Of a DNA stretch of 64,000 nt, positions 1-10,264 are shown one piece after another; within the stretch, counting starts at the first letter, position 1, and each line of letters starts with the position of its first letter. The position numbers were made by a program, and so were the translations under genes. This stretch comes from Desulfitibacter sp. BRH_c19 (GTDB taxonomy: Bacteria > Bacillota > DSM-16504 > Desulfitibacterales > Desulfitibacteraceae). The stretch spans positions 186,001-250,000 of the forward strand of contig LOER01000033.1 of the NCBI GenBank assembly GCA_001515945.1, given 5' to 3'. The notes below the pieces were generated by a model that saw nothing but the letters and a program-made list of their open reading frames with translations, did not search any database and was not told the DNA's origin.

Positions 1-609
1 GAAATCTCCTACACGGTCTGCCCAATGTGCATCGCTTCCTACTGCAACCTGTATTTTATGCTCAGCAGCTTTTTCAGCAATTGCCATACAGTTACAGTAG
101 CTTCCCGCACGGGATAAGCCAAGCGAACTATTATTAATTTCTAGAAGTATTCCATTTTCTTTAGCCGCTAATATTATTTCTGTTGGGTCAACCTTAAACT
201 CAGGATTTCCAGGGTGAACAATCACGTCCACCAGAGGATTACTCATTACTTTTATCATTGTCTTTGTATTTTGAGCAACAGTACCCGTTGGTGAACAATA
301 GGTATGAAACCCAGCTAGTATAATATCTAGCATCTTAAGATACACTTCGGGAACATCAACATTCCCTTCTTTATCTATAATATTAGCTTCTACACCTTTT
401 AATATTTCAACACCTTGATAATGTTTAGGTACTGCCCTTAGGTTTCCGAAATGATACAAATTAGGCCCTCCTGGCATGTCAGGACCATGATCAGTTATTG
501 CAATTAACTTTAAACCTTTTTTAGCAGCGGCCTGAACATTTTCTGCTATGGTACTATATGCATGGCCACTAGCTACAGAATGTACGTGCAAGTCTGCTTC
601 AAGCTTCAT
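1..609 (-). CDS. PHP-domain hydrolase (YcdX-like phosphatase family), C-terminus outside window
   Basis: The reading frame opens at ATG 609 behind AAGAGGTG and runs off the left edge after 203 codons, so the C-terminus is missing. The N-terminus MKLEADLHVHSVASGHAYST carries the HxH metal-binding motif of the PHP superfamily. ITDHGPD near residue 40, HTYCS, and HPGNPE near residue 135 supply further metal-ligand histidines, and VGSDAH lies near the cut end. The family comprises metal-dependent phosphoesterases. The YcdX-like branch is cytoplasmic and of uncertain substrate. It lies just upstream of a HAD phosphatase on the same strand, but 64 bases away, so cotranscription is uncertain. A histidinol-phosphatase role is less likely because no his genes are near. 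Confidence 0.85.
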   Translation of the reverse strand, partial: MKLEADLHVHSVASGHAYSTIAENVQAAAKKGLKLIAITDHGPDMPGGPNLYHFGNLRAVPKHYQGVEILKGVEANIIDKEGNVDVPEVYLKMLDIILAGFHTYCSPTGTVAQNTKTMIKVMSNPLVDVIVHPGNPEFKVDPTEIILAAKENGILLEINNSSLGLSRAGSYCNCMAIAEKAAEHKIQVAVGSDAHWADRVGDF

Positions 610-673
610 ATTTAAGCACCTCTTTATTAATAGCGCAAGATTTTTTCAAATTGAGACTTGTGCAGAACACAAG

Positions 674-1462
674 TCAGGCGAGAATTAACTTTTCTATTGC
701 CTCAGCTACTCCATCATCATTATTATTGTTGGTAACATAATCAGCATGGACTTTTACATTATCATCTGCATTAGCCATTGCCACGGAAAAACCTGCATAT
801 TTAAACATTTCAATGTCATTGTCATTGTCACCGATTGCCATAACATTTTTTCTATCAATTGCAAGTTTTTTAACTACTGCCTCTATTCCTTTTCCTTTAG
901 TAGCCTCTACATTTAAAATCTCCAAGAAATGTGGTTGGGAACGGGTAATATACACCATCCTATCGGAAAGTTTTTCTCTAATCATATGTAAAATATCTTC
1001 TTCGCCCATAGCTAACAACTTAATAGGAGATGTCTTTAAAAATTTCAGCAAATCATTAACCTTATATAATGGAACGTTTACTCTGTCTGCATATTTCTGT
1101 GCCCAATAATCGTTTCTTTCAACATATAATTTATCCTCAAAATATACATTTAGCTGGCAATCACATTCTCTACAAATCTCTATCACACGCTTTGCGTCTT
1201 CTAAGGGTAAATTTCTTTTGTATAATATCTCATCATCAGCGGAGTTTTTTACTAGAGCTCCATTATAGGTAATTAACGGTATATTTATTCCTAGCTCCTG
1301 GGCATATGGATATGCAGATGCATACATTCTCCCAGTACAAAGGGTTACTTTCACTCCCCTGTTTTCCGCCTCTTTTATTGCCCTTACTGCTCTTGGTGAT
1401 ATCACCAAGTCATTATTTAATAGGGTGCCATCTAAATCAATTGCTATTAATTTAATATCCAT
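674..1462 (-). CDS. Cof-type HAD-superfamily phosphatase
   Basis: A 262-residue cytoplasmic phosphatase. Motif I is DLDGTLL at residues 9-15 (nucleophile Asp plus acid/base Asp), motif II is the TLCTGR segment, and motif IV is GDNDNDIEMF near the C-terminus. The spacing fits the type IIB (Cof) cap of sugar-phosphate/flavin-phosphate phosphatases. An upstream in-frame ATG exists at 1513, but the start at 1462 is preferred: it begins MDIKLIAIDLDGT, as usual for the family, and has AAGGAGG about a dozen bases upstream. The substrate cannot be read from sequence. These enzymes are promiscuous on sugar phosphates and related compounds. Confidence 0.9.
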   Translation of the reverse strand: MDIKLIAIDLDGTLLNNDLVISPRAVRAIKEAENRGVKVTLCTGRMYASAYPYAQELGINIPLITYNGALVKNSADDEILYKRNLPLEDAKRVIEICRECDCQLNVYFEDKLYVERNDYWAQKYADRVNVPLYKVNDLLKFLKTSPIKLLAMGEEDILHMIREKLSDRMVYITRSQPHFLEILNVEATKGKGIEAVVKKLAIDRKNVMAIGDNDNDIEMFKYAGFSVAMANADDNVKVHADYVTNNNNDDGVAEAIEKLILA

Positions 1463-1666
1463 GATGGACTTCAACCTCCTTAAAAAACATTGAGATATAA
1501 CGTGAGTGAACATACATGGTTTATCTTCTATGTATCATAGTTACTTTCCTTCAGGGTATGTTGGATAATTTTTCTGACAGTACCAGAAGAGGACGCTTCT
1601 TGCTTCTTGAATAAAAGAGGAATTATGTGGTAAAATAATTTAAAATACAAGAAGGAGGTTCTCTAA

Positions 1667-1951
1667 GTGTACTATAAAAATCTTTTAGAACAGTCCCTAA
1701 AGGAATTAAATATCTCATATAAAGAAAATAAACTAACTTATACCTTTGAAAAACCTCTGGCAATTACTATTGCTACACCCCAGACTTATTTTTCTTTTAA
1801 ATCCCAAAGTCTTAAGCTTGTTAGTGATGATGATTTCTTATACATGGACTTTGATAATGACTTCATCTTTAAGACTCAAGCACCCTTTGTAAGCTTTGCA
1901 CCCGCCAAGAATAACAGTATGTTAATCCGCCTAAGCCATAACAAGTTCTAA
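1667..1951 (+). CDS. small hypothetical protein, 94 residues
   Basis: GTG start with a well placed GAAGGAGG ribosome binding site. It encodes a soluble protein with no signal peptide, membrane segment or cysteine. It is rich in Phe, Tyr, Lys and Asn with an alternating pattern (TYFSFKSQSLKL, LYMDFDNDFIFK) suggesting a small beta-rich fold. I do not recognise the family. It stands alone on the plus strand between two minus-strand genes, and its stop is only five bases before a REP-like repeat cluster. Confidence 0.6.
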   Translation: MYYKNLLEQSLKELNISYKENKLTYTFEKPLAITIATPQTYFSFKSQSLKLVSDDDFLYMDFDNDFIFKTQAPFVSFAPAKNNSMLIRLSHNKF

Positions 1952-1956
1952 GGAAA

Positions 1957-2050
1957 GGGGACACACCAGTTAAGGTATGGGGACACACCTGCGGACAGGA
2001 ATGTCCCCAATTATGTTGTCTAGCCATAGAGTTGAGGAATGTCCCCAATT
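1957..2050. repeat. two nested REP-like GGGGACA...TGTCCCC hairpin repeats
   Basis: Each unit begins GGGGACACACC and ends GGAATGTCCCCAATT, so the ends can pair (GGGGACA with TGTCCCC). Here the order is head, head, tail, tail: a complete inner unit (1979..2012) interrupts an outer unit (1957..1978 plus 2013..2050), as if one copy had inserted into another. Related units lie at 26054..26106, 31618..31635 (tail only) and 37483..37543. Such dispersed palindromes in Firmicutes are often linked to Y1 (RAYT-type) transposases, but none is in this window. Confidence 0.75.
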
Positions 2051-2267
2051 TATAGGAGAATGTCATATGGAGCGAACCATTATTAAATTTTTTTGCAATT
2101 GTTGGTTTATGAAGGCAAAAAAGGTGTAATGATTTGCTTGTTTGAGCGAAGCGAGTTTGCAAAACATAGGCTTTTTTGCTGAGAATAAATCCTAGAATTG
2201 CTAAAATTTAATTCCAGGTGAGCGAATTATAACATTTTCATGAGTGCCTGTATTCTGCCTTCTGCTT
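2051..2267. other. remainder of intergenic stretch after REP-like repeats
   Basis: Together with the repeats this makes a 316-base gap between the small plus-strand gene and the uvrC stop. I see no convincing ORF, RNA gene or strong terminator here. The only minus-strand frame crossing it is composed of repeat sequence and low-complexity peptide. Confidence 0.5.
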
Positions 2268-4067
2268 TCACCTGCATAGATAATCATATACCTGCAGGGC
2301 AGATTTTTTATTCATTCCTTCTACCTGCTCTAATTCTTCTAGACTTGCTGCCCTTATATTTTCCATGGTGCCAAATTTATTTAAGAGGGCCTTTTTTCTT
2401 TTAGGACCTATTCCAGGAATCTCATCCAACTGTGAACGAAAACCTTCCTTACTTCTCAACTGCCTGTGATAGGTAATAGCAAAGCGATGGGCTTCATCTC
2501 TAATTCTCTGCACCAAATAAAGTGCTTCGGAATTCTCAGGAAGCCTGATTGGCTCTTGGCTTATCTCTGTAAAAAGAAGTTCTTCCTTTTTTGCAACACC
2601 AAAAGTTGGTATCTTAGAAAATCCTAGGAGCTTCATTACATCTCTAGCAGCACTCAATTGCCCTTTGCCACCATCAATTATTACTAGATCAGGTAATCCA
2701 GCAGAATCTGCACCTCTTTTAAATCTACGATAAAGCATTTCCTGAAGCGATGCATAATCATTAGGGCCCTCAACAGTATTAATTTTAAATCTCCTGTACT
2801 CATTTGACAGAGGCTTACCTCTTTCAAAAACCACCATTGACCCTACTGTATTTGTACCCTGAGTATTTGATATATCATAGCACTCTATTCTAATTGGTAA
2901 GGACGACAGGCTAAGGTACTCCATTAACTGCACGAGAGCTCCTTCATCAGCCATTTTCTTTTTTTGCCTTGATAACTGAGCCTCTTCTAGAAGCAGGAGG
3001 GCATTTCTTGCTACCAATTCAATAAGCTTAAGCTTATCTCCTATTTGTGGCATTTGAATTACAACTCTAGCATTGCCTTTTTCTTTAAGCCATTGTTCTA
3101 TTACATCCTTATCCTCAACATGCTCCTGAAGAAGTATTTTCTTTGGTATGTCAACAACCCTGCTGTAATACTGCTTTATAAAAACCGTCATTACTTCGCT
3201 TCTACTCAGACTATCTGTACCGTCTAGGAAAAAATGTTCTCTACCCACAACCTTACCGTTACGTATAAAAAACACCTGAATACACACTTCATTATTTCCC
3301 CTAGCAAAGGCTATAACATCCTGATCCTCTTCAACGGAATTATCAATCTTCTGTTTCTCAAGGACTTTTTCTACTGCCTTGATTTGATCTCTTAACTCAG
3401 CTGCCTTTTCATATTCAAGGTTTTCTGCAGCTTTTTTCATTTTATAATGAAGGTTTTTGATAACCCTTTCCTGTTTCCCTTCAAGAAAAAGTATTATCTC
3501 ATTTATCATTTCCTGATAGTCCTTTTCTGAAACATTTCCCACACAAGGAGCTAAACATCTTTTTATATGCTGATTCAAACAAGCCCTTTGCTGCTTTTCA
3601 AAATTTTTACAGGTACGTATGGGAAAAAGCTTTCGGAGAAGCTTAATAGTTTCATGCATTGACCCAGCACTAGTGTATGGACCGTAATACTTTGCCCCAT
3701 CTTTCTTTACCCTGCGTGTGATTATTATCCTCGGATATGTTTCACCCAAAGTAACCTTTATATAAGGATAAGTTTTATCATCCTTTAAAACCACATTATA
3801 CTTAGGCCTGTGCTTTTTTATTAAATTACACTCTAGTATTAAAGCTTCCACTTCTGTATCAGTAACAATATAGTCTATATCTTTAATATGGCGTACTAAA
3901 GCTGTAACCTTTGCCGAAGCACTACTATCCCTAAAGTAGCTTCGCACACGGCTCCTCAATGAAGAAGCCTTACCTACATAAATTATAGTTCCTTCTTCAG
4001 AAAGCATTAGATAAACTCCGGGTTTATCCGGTAACCGCTTTAGCTTGTCCTCTGATACCGTCATCAT
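2268..4067 (-). CDS. uvrC: excinuclease ABC subunit C
   Basis: 599 residues, normal for UvrC. The N-terminal GIY-YIG nuclease domain is at about residues 12-90 (PGVYLML, IIYVGKA), followed by a UVR domain (about 200-235, [20 protein letters not shown]) for UvrB contact. The central RNase H-like nuclease region contains [11 protein letters not shown], and two helix-hairpin-helix motifs close the protein ([28 protein letters not shown]). It makes the dual incisions around bulky lesions after UvrB loading. Its 5' end overlaps the uvrA 3' end by 44 bases, so the two are translationally linked. The protein starts MMTV, so either of two adjacent ATGs may be used. Confidence 0.97.
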   Translation of the reverse strand: MMTVSEDKLKRLPDKPGVYLMLSEEGTIIYVGKASSLRSRVRSYFRDSSASAKVTALVRHIKDIDYIVTDTEVEALILECNLIKKHRPKYNVVLKDDKTYPYIKVTLGETYPRIIITRRVKKDGAKYYGPYTSAGSMHETIKLLRKLFPIRTCKNFEKQQRACLNQHIKRCLAPCVGNVSEKDYQEMINEIILFLEGKQERVIKNLHYKMKKAAENLEYEKAAELRDQIKAVEKVLEKQKIDNSVEEDQDVIAFARGNNEVCIQVFFIRNGKVVGREHFFLDGTDSLSRSEVMTVFIKQYYSRVVDIPKKILLQEHVEDKDVIEQWLKEKGNARVVIQMPQIGDKLKLIELVARNALLLLEEAQLSRQKKKMADEGALVQLMEYLSLSSLPIRIECYDISNTQGTNTVGSMVVFERGKPLSNEYRRFKINTVEGPNDYASLQEMLYRRFKRGADSAGLPDLVIIDGGKGQLSAARDVMKLLGFSKIPTFGVAKKEELLFTEISQEPIRLPENSEALYLVQRIRDEAHRFAITYHRQLRSKEGFRSQLDEIPGIGPKRKKALLNKFGTMENIRAASLEELEQVEGMNKKSALQVYDYLCR

Positions 4068-6891
4068 ACACCTCCAAAACCTTTGTCAGATACTGACCTG
4101 TATAGGAGGTCTTAACCTGAGCAACTTCCTCCGGGGTTCCTGTGGCAATAACCAAACCACCTTTATCTCCCCCATCAGGTCCAAGGTCTATGATATAATC
4201 AGCCGTCTTTATAACATCAAGGTTGTGCTCAATAACAAGTACTGTATCACCATTGTCTGTAAGTTTTTGAAGAACATTTAGAAGCTTGGCAATATCCGCA
4301 ATGTGAAGACCTGTAGTAGGCTCATCCAAGATATACATTGTTTTACCATTACTTCGCCTGCTTAATTCTGTTGCTAGTTTTATCCTTTGAGCTTCACCCC
4401 CTGAGAGAGTTGTTGCAGGCTGCCCCAGTCTAATATATCCTAATCCCACATCGAGCATTGTCTTTAGCTTCCTATATATCTTAGGTAGATTAACAAAAAA
4501 CTCTGCTGCTTCATCTACTGTCATTGCCAAAACATCTGAGATAGTTTTCCCCTTAAACTTTATTTCAAGAGTCTCCCTGTTATATCTTTTCCCCTTACAA
4601 ACTTCGCAAGGCACATAAACGTCTGGAAGAAAATGCATTTCAATCTTAATTATTCCATCACCCTTACAAGCTTCACACCTACCACCCTTTACGTTGAAAC
4701 TAAAACGACCTGGCTTGTATCCCCTTGCTCGGGAGTCTGAGGTTTGAGAATATATATCCCTAATACCATCAAAAACTCCTGTATAAGTTGCAGGGTTTGA
4801 GCGTGGTGTCCTTCCTATTGGTGATTGATCAATATCAATCACCTTGTCAAGATGTTCTATACCTGTTATTTCTTTAAACTTCCCTGGTCTATTTTTTGTG
4901 TGATGGAGATCACCTACTAGCTTTTTATATAATATCTCATTGATTAAAGTACTCTTTCCGCTACCAGAAACTCCTGTTACACAGGTAAAGATACCTAGTG
5001 GAACTTCCACATCTATTTTCTTAAGATTATTCTCTTCAGCACCTTTGATTTTAATGCGTTTCCCATTTCCTGTTCTCCTAGCAAGAGGTATCTCAATTTT
5101 TTTTATACCATTTAAGTACTGGCCAGTAATAGATTCAGGAGATTTCATAATATCATCAATTGTACCCGCTGCAACCACCCTTCCTCCATGGGCACCTGCT
5201 CCAGGACCTATATCTAAGATATAGTCAGCTGTACGAATGGTTTCTTCATCATGTTCTACAACTATTAAAGTATTCCCTAAATCCCTTAAATGTTTAAGGG
5301 TTTTTAAGAGTCTTTCATTATCCTTTTGGTGAAGTCCTATACTCGGTTCATCAAGAATATATAAAACTCCCACAAGACTTGAACCTATTTGTGTTGCAAG
5401 TCTAATTCTTTGGGCTTCTCCACCTGACAGACTTCCTGCTGCCCTATTAAGAGTTAGGTAATCCAGTCCGACATTAACCATAAAGGAAAGTCTTTCCTGG
5501 ATCTCTTTAATAACTTGGTGGGCAATAATTCTTTCTCTATGGGTAAAATCTATTCTTTTTAAAAACTCTAATGCGTCAGAAATTGATAATTGGGTAAACT
5601 CATAGATATTTTTATCCCCAATTAAAACTGATAACGCTTCTTTTCTCAACCTTGCACCTTTACAAGTTGGACAAAAGCTTGTACTCATATATTCTTCTAT
5701 TTCTGTCCTTACCCAATCAGATTGTGACTCCTTGTATCGTCTTTCCAGGTTAGGAACAACACCTTCAAAACTAGAATAATAGGTCTTGTGTGTACCAAAG
5801 CGATTTCTATATTTAAACATTATCTTTATACCCTTGTTTCCATATAAAACAACATCCATTTGTTCCTGTGATAATTCATTAAAGGGTGTATGAATTGAAA
5901 AGCCAAAATGTTCTGCTAGACTTTCGAGCATCTGAGGATAATAGTTGCTAGTAGATTTACTCCAGGGTACTATAGCACCCTTAGCAATGGATTTGCTCAT
6001 ATCTGGTATTATCATATCTGGGTCAACCTCATTTTTAAAACCAAGTCCGCTACAGCTTTGACAAGCACCAAACGGACTATTAAATGAAAATGTCCTTGGG
6101 TTGACTTCTTCAAGACTTATACCACAATCCATACAAGCAAATTGTTCACTAAATGTAAGTTCTTCGCCATCTATAACATCAACTTTTACTATTCCTTCAG
6201 CAAGCTTCAAAGAGGTTTCTATGGATTCTGCTAATCGAGATTCTACTCCATCTTTTATAGCAATCCTATCAACTACTACTTCAATAGAATGTTTTTTATT
6301 TTTTTCTAAATTAATTTCATCATCAGCTAGGTTTAGAATTTCACCATTTACCCTTACCCTTGCAAAACCATTTTTCCTAACTTCCTCTAGCAATTTCTGA
6401 TGCTCGCCCTTGCGACCTCTTACCAAAGGAGCCAAAACCTGTATCTTGGTCTTCTGCGGTAAAACCATTAGCTGATCTACCATCTGACTAACTGTCTGCT
6501 GTGTTATTGGTTTTCCACATTTGGGACAGTGGACCTTTCCTACTCTGGCAAATAACAGCCTTAAGTAGTCATATATTTCAGTAACAGTTCCCACAGTACT
6601 CCGAGGATTCCTGCTTGTAGTTTTCTGATCTATAGAAATAGCTGGAGATAAGCCTTCTATATAGTCAACATCTGGTTTATCCATCTGCCCCAAAAACTGC
6701 CTAGCATAAGCAGAAAGAGACTCCACATATCGTCTTTGTCCTTCTGCATAGATGGTATCAAAAGCCAAAGAAGACTTACCGGAACCACTAAGTCCAGTAA
6801 TAACTACAAATTTATCCCTTGGTATCTCTACATCTATGTTTTTTAAGTTATGCACCCTTGCGCCTTTTACGATTAGTCTATCTTTTGCCAT
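4024..6891 (-). CDS. uvrA: excinuclease ABC subunit A
   Basis: 955 residues, full length. There are two ABC ATPase halves. Walker A I is GLSGSGKSS at residues 33-41; Walker A II is GVSGSGKST in the second half. The ABC signatures are [14 protein letters not shown] and [14 protein letters not shown]. Zinc-binding CxxC pairs occur at CPKC, CMDC/CQSC, CPTC and CEAC/CEVC. UvrA dimers scan DNA for damage and load UvrB in nucleotide excision repair. It is followed by, and overlaps, uvrC; uvrB is about 3.4 kb away on the same strand as a separate unit. No classical LexA box is evident upstream, but two CTAATTAGTAA direct repeats are. Confidence 0.98.
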   Translation of the reverse strand: MAKDRLIVKGARVHNLKNIDVEIPRDKFVVITGLSGSGKSSLAFDTIYAEGQRRYVESLSAYARQFLGQMDKPDVDYIEGLSPAISIDQKTTSRNPRSTVGTVTEIYDYLRLLFARVGKVHCPKCGKPITQQTVSQMVDQLMVLPQKTKIQVLAPLVRGRKGEHQKLLEEVRKNGFARVRVNGEILNLADDEINLEKNKKHSIEVVVDRIAIKDGVESRLAESIETSLKLAEGIVKVDVIDGEELTFSEQFACMDCGISLEEVNPRTFSFNSPFGACQSCSGLGFKNEVDPDMIIPDMSKSIAKGAIVPWSKSTSNYYPQMLESLAEHFGFSIHTPFNELSQEQMDVVLYGNKGIKIMFKYRNRFGTHKTYYSSFEGVVPNLERRYKESQSDWVRTEIEEYMSTSFCPTCKGARLRKEALSVLIGDKNIYEFTQLSISDALEFLKRIDFTHRERIIAHQVIKEIQERLSFMVNVGLDYLTLNRAAGSLSGGEAQRIRLATQIGSSLVGVLYILDEPSIGLHQKDNERLLKTLKHLRDLGNTLIVVEHDEETIRTADYILDIGPGAGAHGGRVVAAGTIDDIMKSPESITGQYLNGIKKIEIPLARRTGNGKRIKIKGAEENNLKKIDVEVPLGIFTCVTGVSGSGKSTLINEILYKKLVGDLHHTKNRPGKFKEITGIEHLDKVIDIDQSPIGRTPRSNPATYTGVFDGIRDIYSQTSDSRARGYKPGRFSFNVKGGRCEACKGDGIIKIEMHFLPDVYVPCEVCKGKRYNRETLEIKFKGKTISDVLAMTVDEAAEFFVNLPKIYRKLKTMLDVGLGYIRLGQPATTLSGGEAQRIKLATELSRRSNGKTMYILDEPTTGLHIADIAKLLNVLQKLTDNGDTVLVIEHNLDVIKTADYIIDLGPDGGDKGGLVIATGTPEEVAQVKTSYTGQYLTKVLEVYDDGIRGQAKAVTG

Positions 6892-7219
6892 GTATATGCA
6901 CCGCCATTTTCTAGTCTTGATGATTATTTTACACCACTTTTGATATTTAGTAGCTAATTAGTAATATTTTTTACAATATTTTCTTCCTAATTAGTAACTA
7001 TTATTATTTTCACTTAAGATTATAACACTAGTTTTTATGGCAGGCAATAATCTCACAAATTGTTGTATGTCGTATATATCACACACTATTTAAATCAAAT
7101 TGTCTTCTGAGATATTTGGTAAGAACTGTTAAAAACATGCAGGATTTTAGCAAAATTTGGCGAAATGGGATACTGTACAATTGTTTTACAAACAAACGCT
7201 GTCAGAAAGGGGCACGAAA
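6892..7219. other. divergent intergenic region between uvrA and chemoreceptor gene
   Basis: About 330 bases of A+T-rich DNA holding the promoters of uvrA (leftward) and the chemoreceptor (rightward). The only clear structure is a direct repeat of CTAATTAGTAA (6954..6964 and 6987..6997), 33 bases apart, on the uvrA side. Each contains the palindrome CTAATTAG. No RNA gene or riboswitch was recognised. Confidence 0.5.
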
Positions 7220-8947
7220 TTGGAAAAGGAAACTAGAAAAAAACAAAACAATAAATCTAAAAATCAAATGTCTATTAAAGGTAAATTGATCATATCCTTT
7301 CTATTTATTATAATGGTTTTTATCGCTGCATCTGCTTTTAATTACAGCCAATTGCAGGTCATTGATAGAAATTTAGGGGATCTTAATCAAAAAACAGTAT
7401 TAAGCAGACAGATAAATGAGTTAGCTATTGCCAACAAAGAGGCATATAATTGCTTTACAGAACTATATGTATTTAATAATTTAGAAGCTGAAACAAGCTT
7501 TAGATCATCAGAAATGAAGTTTAATTCTACAATCAACTCTATAAAAGGTAGGATAGATGAGGACCAGTGGGGTAAGCTTGATATAATTGAAGACATTTTT
7601 AAAAATATGTCTGACCTTTTTGAAAACAACCTTCTGCCAGCATACCATGAAGAAAATGAATTAGTAATGGTTTATGCAATTGACTCAGCTAGAACAATAA
7701 TGAGAGATTTAGAATCAACCATTAATAATCTTAATTTGCAAGCACAATCAGACTACACACTTAGCAATTTAGCAATAATTGATATAATTAATGAAAGCAA
7801 TACTTATTCTCTTTTAGGTCTTGGAATAGTTGTTATATTAGTACTTATAATATCACTAGTTTTATATTCCTCTATCTCTAAGCCTCTAAAAAACATGATA
7901 GCTTTAAGTAATCAAATTGCTAATGGAGATCTTACAGCAGAGTTCTCTGAGCAAAAGGGCAAAGGAGAAATCGCAAAGTTTACTGCAGCTTTTAAAAATA
8001 TGCAAGATAATCTTCGAACTCTGATTAAGGGTATATTAGAAATAGCAGAAGAGGTTGGAACTAATAGTTCTCAATTGGCCAGTAATGCTGAGGAGACCAG
8101 TCAGTCTTCATCCCAGGTTGCTGCGACAGTATCAGAACTAGCTCAAGGTTCTCAAGAACAACAAAGCCTAGTTACAGCAGCAGTAGATTTCATTAACACA
8201 ACAGCTGACAGTATTAGTTTAGTTAATGATAAATCAGAACAGATGGCTCTGGGTGCAGAAACAGTTATCAAGGAAGCCCATAGTGGAAAGGAGATTATGG
8301 GAGAAATGGTTTTACAAATGGAGGCAATAAGTGTTCGCGTAAATACTTCTGCAGTTTCTGTAACAGATTTAAAAGAGCATTCCAAACAAATCAGCAATTT
8401 TGTTGAAATTATAACTACGATTGCTGAACAAACCAATTTGCTTGCCTTAAACGCAGCCATTGAAGCTGCAAGGGCAGGGGATCACGGTAGAGGATTCGCA
8501 GTAGTTGCTGAAGAAGTTAGAAAGCTAGCGGAGCAGTCAAATGATGCAGCTGGAGAAATAGCAACTATAGTAGAAAGAATCCACAAAGAAACAGATGCAG
8601 CAGTAATGGCTATGCAGGAAAGCACTAAAGAAGTAACAAGCGGAACTCAAATAGTTAACCAGTCCGGAAAACAATTTAATAATATCTTTAATGAAGTTAA
8701 TACCCTTGTGTCATATATAAAAGAGGTTGAGACCATTGCAGTTAAAATAAATTCTGATAGCAATCAAATTATTGAGTCGGTGAATAATATATCTGCAATA
8801 ACGCAGGAAAGTTCGGCTGGCTTAGAGGAGGTATCAGCTACTACTGAAGAACAAACAGCAAGTGTACAAGAGGTAACCTCTGCAGCAACACAACTAGCTG
8901 TGCTATCCAAGAAGCTTGAAGATACTGTTAAAAGATTTAAAGTGTAA
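7220..8947 (+). CDS. methyl-accepting chemotaxis protein (4HB type)
   Basis: Membrane chemoreceptor of about 575 residues. I start it at TTG 7220, with AAAGGGG seven bases upstream; an in-frame ATG at 7157 lacks a good ribosome binding site. In order: a basic N-terminus, TM1 ([17 protein letters not shown]), an extracytoplasmic four-helix ligand domain of about 150 residues, TM2 ([19 protein letters not shown]), HAMP, and a cytoplasmic signalling domain. The hairpin tip contains [20 protein letters not shown] and [16 protein letters not shown]. It signals to CheA/CheW, which are not in this window. The ligand is unknown. It is monocistronic, closed by a strong terminator. Confidence 0.96.
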   Translation: MEKETRKKQNNKSKNQMSIKGKLIISFLFIIMVFIAASAFNYSQLQVIDRNLGDLNQKTVLSRQINELAIANKEAYNCFTELYVFNNLEAETSFRSSEMKFNSTINSIKGRIDEDQWGKLDIIEDIFKNMSDLFENNLLPAYHEENELVMVYAIDSARTIMRDLESTINNLNLQAQSDYTLSNLAIIDIINESNTYSLLGLGIVVILVLIISLVLYSSISKPLKNMIALSNQIANGDLTAEFSEQKGKGEIAKFTAAFKNMQDNLRTLIKGILEIAEEVGTNSSQLASNAEETSQSSSQVAATVSELAQGSQEQQSLVTAAVDFINTTADSISLVNDKSEQMALGAETVIKEAHSGKEIMGEMVLQMEAISVRVNTSAVSVTDLKEHSKQISNFVEIITTIAEQTNLLALNAAIEAARAGDHGRGFAVVAEEVRKLAEQSNDAAGEIATIVERIHKETDAAVMAMQESTKEVTSGTQIVNQSGKQFNNIFNEVNTLVSYIKEVETIAVKINSDSNQIIESVNNISAITQESSAGLEEVSATTEEQTASVQEVTSAATQLAVLSKKLEDTVKRFKV

Positions 8948-8974
8948 GCACTAGAAAAACATTTGGAAGAAATT

Positions 8975-9001
8975 AGTCTGGGTCAATGACCCAGACTTTT
9001 G
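8975..9001 (+). terminator. rho-independent terminator of chemoreceptor gene
   Basis: Ten-base-pair stem AGTCTGGGTC/GACCCAGACT with a short loop followed by TTTT, 27 bases after the chemoreceptor stop. Confidence 0.9.
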
Positions 9002-9100
9002 TGTATATTTTTAGATGAACTTTTAGATAATAAATTTAACTTTAAGTTTTTTGGAGATGTATTCTGCGTTGTTAAAGTTAAAAAAGGAGACTTTTAACCT

Positions 9101-9301
9101 ATGAATATTTATTTCCTAACATTTGTTGTTTTAATACTCATCTTTAGCACAAGCATATGGAGGTGGATGACAAGAACCAATGCCCCTGTTCTTCGAAAGA
9201 TGGTTGCAGAAGATGTTGAACAAGAATTAGATGAAAGACAGGAGTTAAGTGAAGATACACTAGCCGATAAGGATAAGGATAAGAATATGGAATTGAAATA
9301 G
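9101..9301 (+). CDS. small single-pass membrane protein, 66 residues
   Basis: ATG with AAAAGGAG ten bases upstream. One N-terminal hydrophobic helix (YFLTFVVLILIFSTSIW) is followed by a charged tail rich in Glu, Asp and Lys, ending in a DKDKDK run. I do not recognise the family. It is monocistronic between two terminators. The charged tail could be a protein-protein contact or a coiled coil. Confidence 0.6.
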   Translation: MNIYFLTFVVLILIFSTSIWRWMTRTNAPVLRKMVAEDVEQELDERQELSEDTLADKDKDKNMELK

Positions 9302-9352
9302 CTTAAGGACAAAGGAAGCAAAAGAACCGCCTATGCTTCCTGCTATGGTTCC

Positions 9353-9391
9353 AAAAAAAGTGACGCTCATTTTAAAAAGCGCCACTTTTTT
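9353..9391. terminator. bidirectional rho-independent terminator
   Basis: Stem AGTGACGCT/AAGCGCCACT (one mismatch) flanked by an A-run on the left and a T-run on the right, so it can end both the small plus-strand gene and the converging minus-strand gene ending at 9401. Confidence 0.85.
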
Positions 9392-9400
9392 GTATTATCC

Positions 9401-10198
9401 TTATTTTTCCATAACGGAGCACTGTGCCCCACACTCGGAGCATTTTTGTTTTAAGGCTGCTACAGCAGGCTCCCCTTTTATCTTTTTAACTATCTCCATT
9501 ATTTTCTCTACTTCCTGCTCTTCACCTTCTACTACCATAACTACAGAACCTTCCGACCCTCCAACCCCGCCAGCACCAATACAGTATGCATCAACTTCAG
9601 CAAGGATTTGTAGTGCTTCTATTTCAGTAATTGGCAAACCGTAAGTGACAGGCATAAGACCAACGGGCATTCCAATTGACTTGTCAAATGTCTTACTTCC
9701 TGCTACATTAGCAGCTAAATTTACATCAGGAATCATTTTTTCAAGGCCAACTGGCATAATGAGGTGACTACCCCTGGCAGCTACAATGGGTAATGCCTTA
9801 CCTATAGTTCCTGCGAATGGATCAGCTACTAAAACCCCTACAGTTCCATGATTATCAATTGCATTTCCGCCTTTAATAAATACGTCATTTGCATCCATTT
9901 TCTCAGCCGCTTCCACCCAATTCATTTGACTTTTTTCACCATTAACTAAAACAACCGGAGCTAACCGTTCCTTTACAGGAGTTACACATTGTCTACCTCT
10001 AGTTATTATGCCAGCAGTATACTTGGCTTTATCAACTTTTTCACCTGTTAACTCTTCCAGGACAAAAGCATTTGTGGTGCCTCCTGCTATTATTACCATT
10101 GCTTCTTTTAAAGCGTGCTGAACGGCCGGCAAAACGGCGACTGATTTTGCTAACAACCTTTTTGATTCTGCAGATGTAAATGTAAAAATCGCTTTCAT
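9401..10198 (-). CDS. conserved-looking hypothetical protein, 265 residues, C-terminal Cys cluster
   Basis: ATG with GGAGGTATTACATA upstream. A soluble alpha/beta protein with several glycine-rich turns: VIIAGGTTNAF (about 35-45), FIKGGNAIDNHG (about 107-118) and CIGAGGVGGSEGSVV (about 205-220). The tail contains CSECGAQC, which could bind a metal or form disulfides. No motif lets me name an enzyme. The pattern of strands ending in GG turns suggests a nucleotide- or sugar-phosphate-binding Rossmann-like fold. It sits 66 bases downstream of uvrB on the same strand, separated by a small GGGG/CCCC hairpin, so it may be partly cotranscribed with uvrB. Confidence 0.75.
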   Translation of the reverse strand: MKAIFTFTSAESKRLLAKSVAVLPAVQHALKEAMVIIAGGTTNAFVLEELTGEKVDKAKYTAGIITRGRQCVTPVKERLAPVVLVNGEKSQMNWVEAAEKMDANDVFIKGGNAIDNHGTVGVLVADPFAGTIGKALPIVAARGSHLIMPVGLEKMIPDVNLAANVAGSKTFDKSIGMPVGLMPVTYGLPITEIEALQILAEVDAYCIGAGGVGGSEGSVVMVVEGEEQEVEKIMEIVKKIKGEPAVAALKQKCSECGAQCSVMEK

Positions 10199-10264
10199 TA
10201 TGTAATACCTCCAAATAATTTAATATATTCATAATATATGGGGCCATACCCCAATTTCTGCTCC

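Noticed and set aside
1869-2162. Minus-strand 97-codon ORF
   Set aside because: It consists mostly of REP-like repeat and antisense sequence, with no ribosome binding site.
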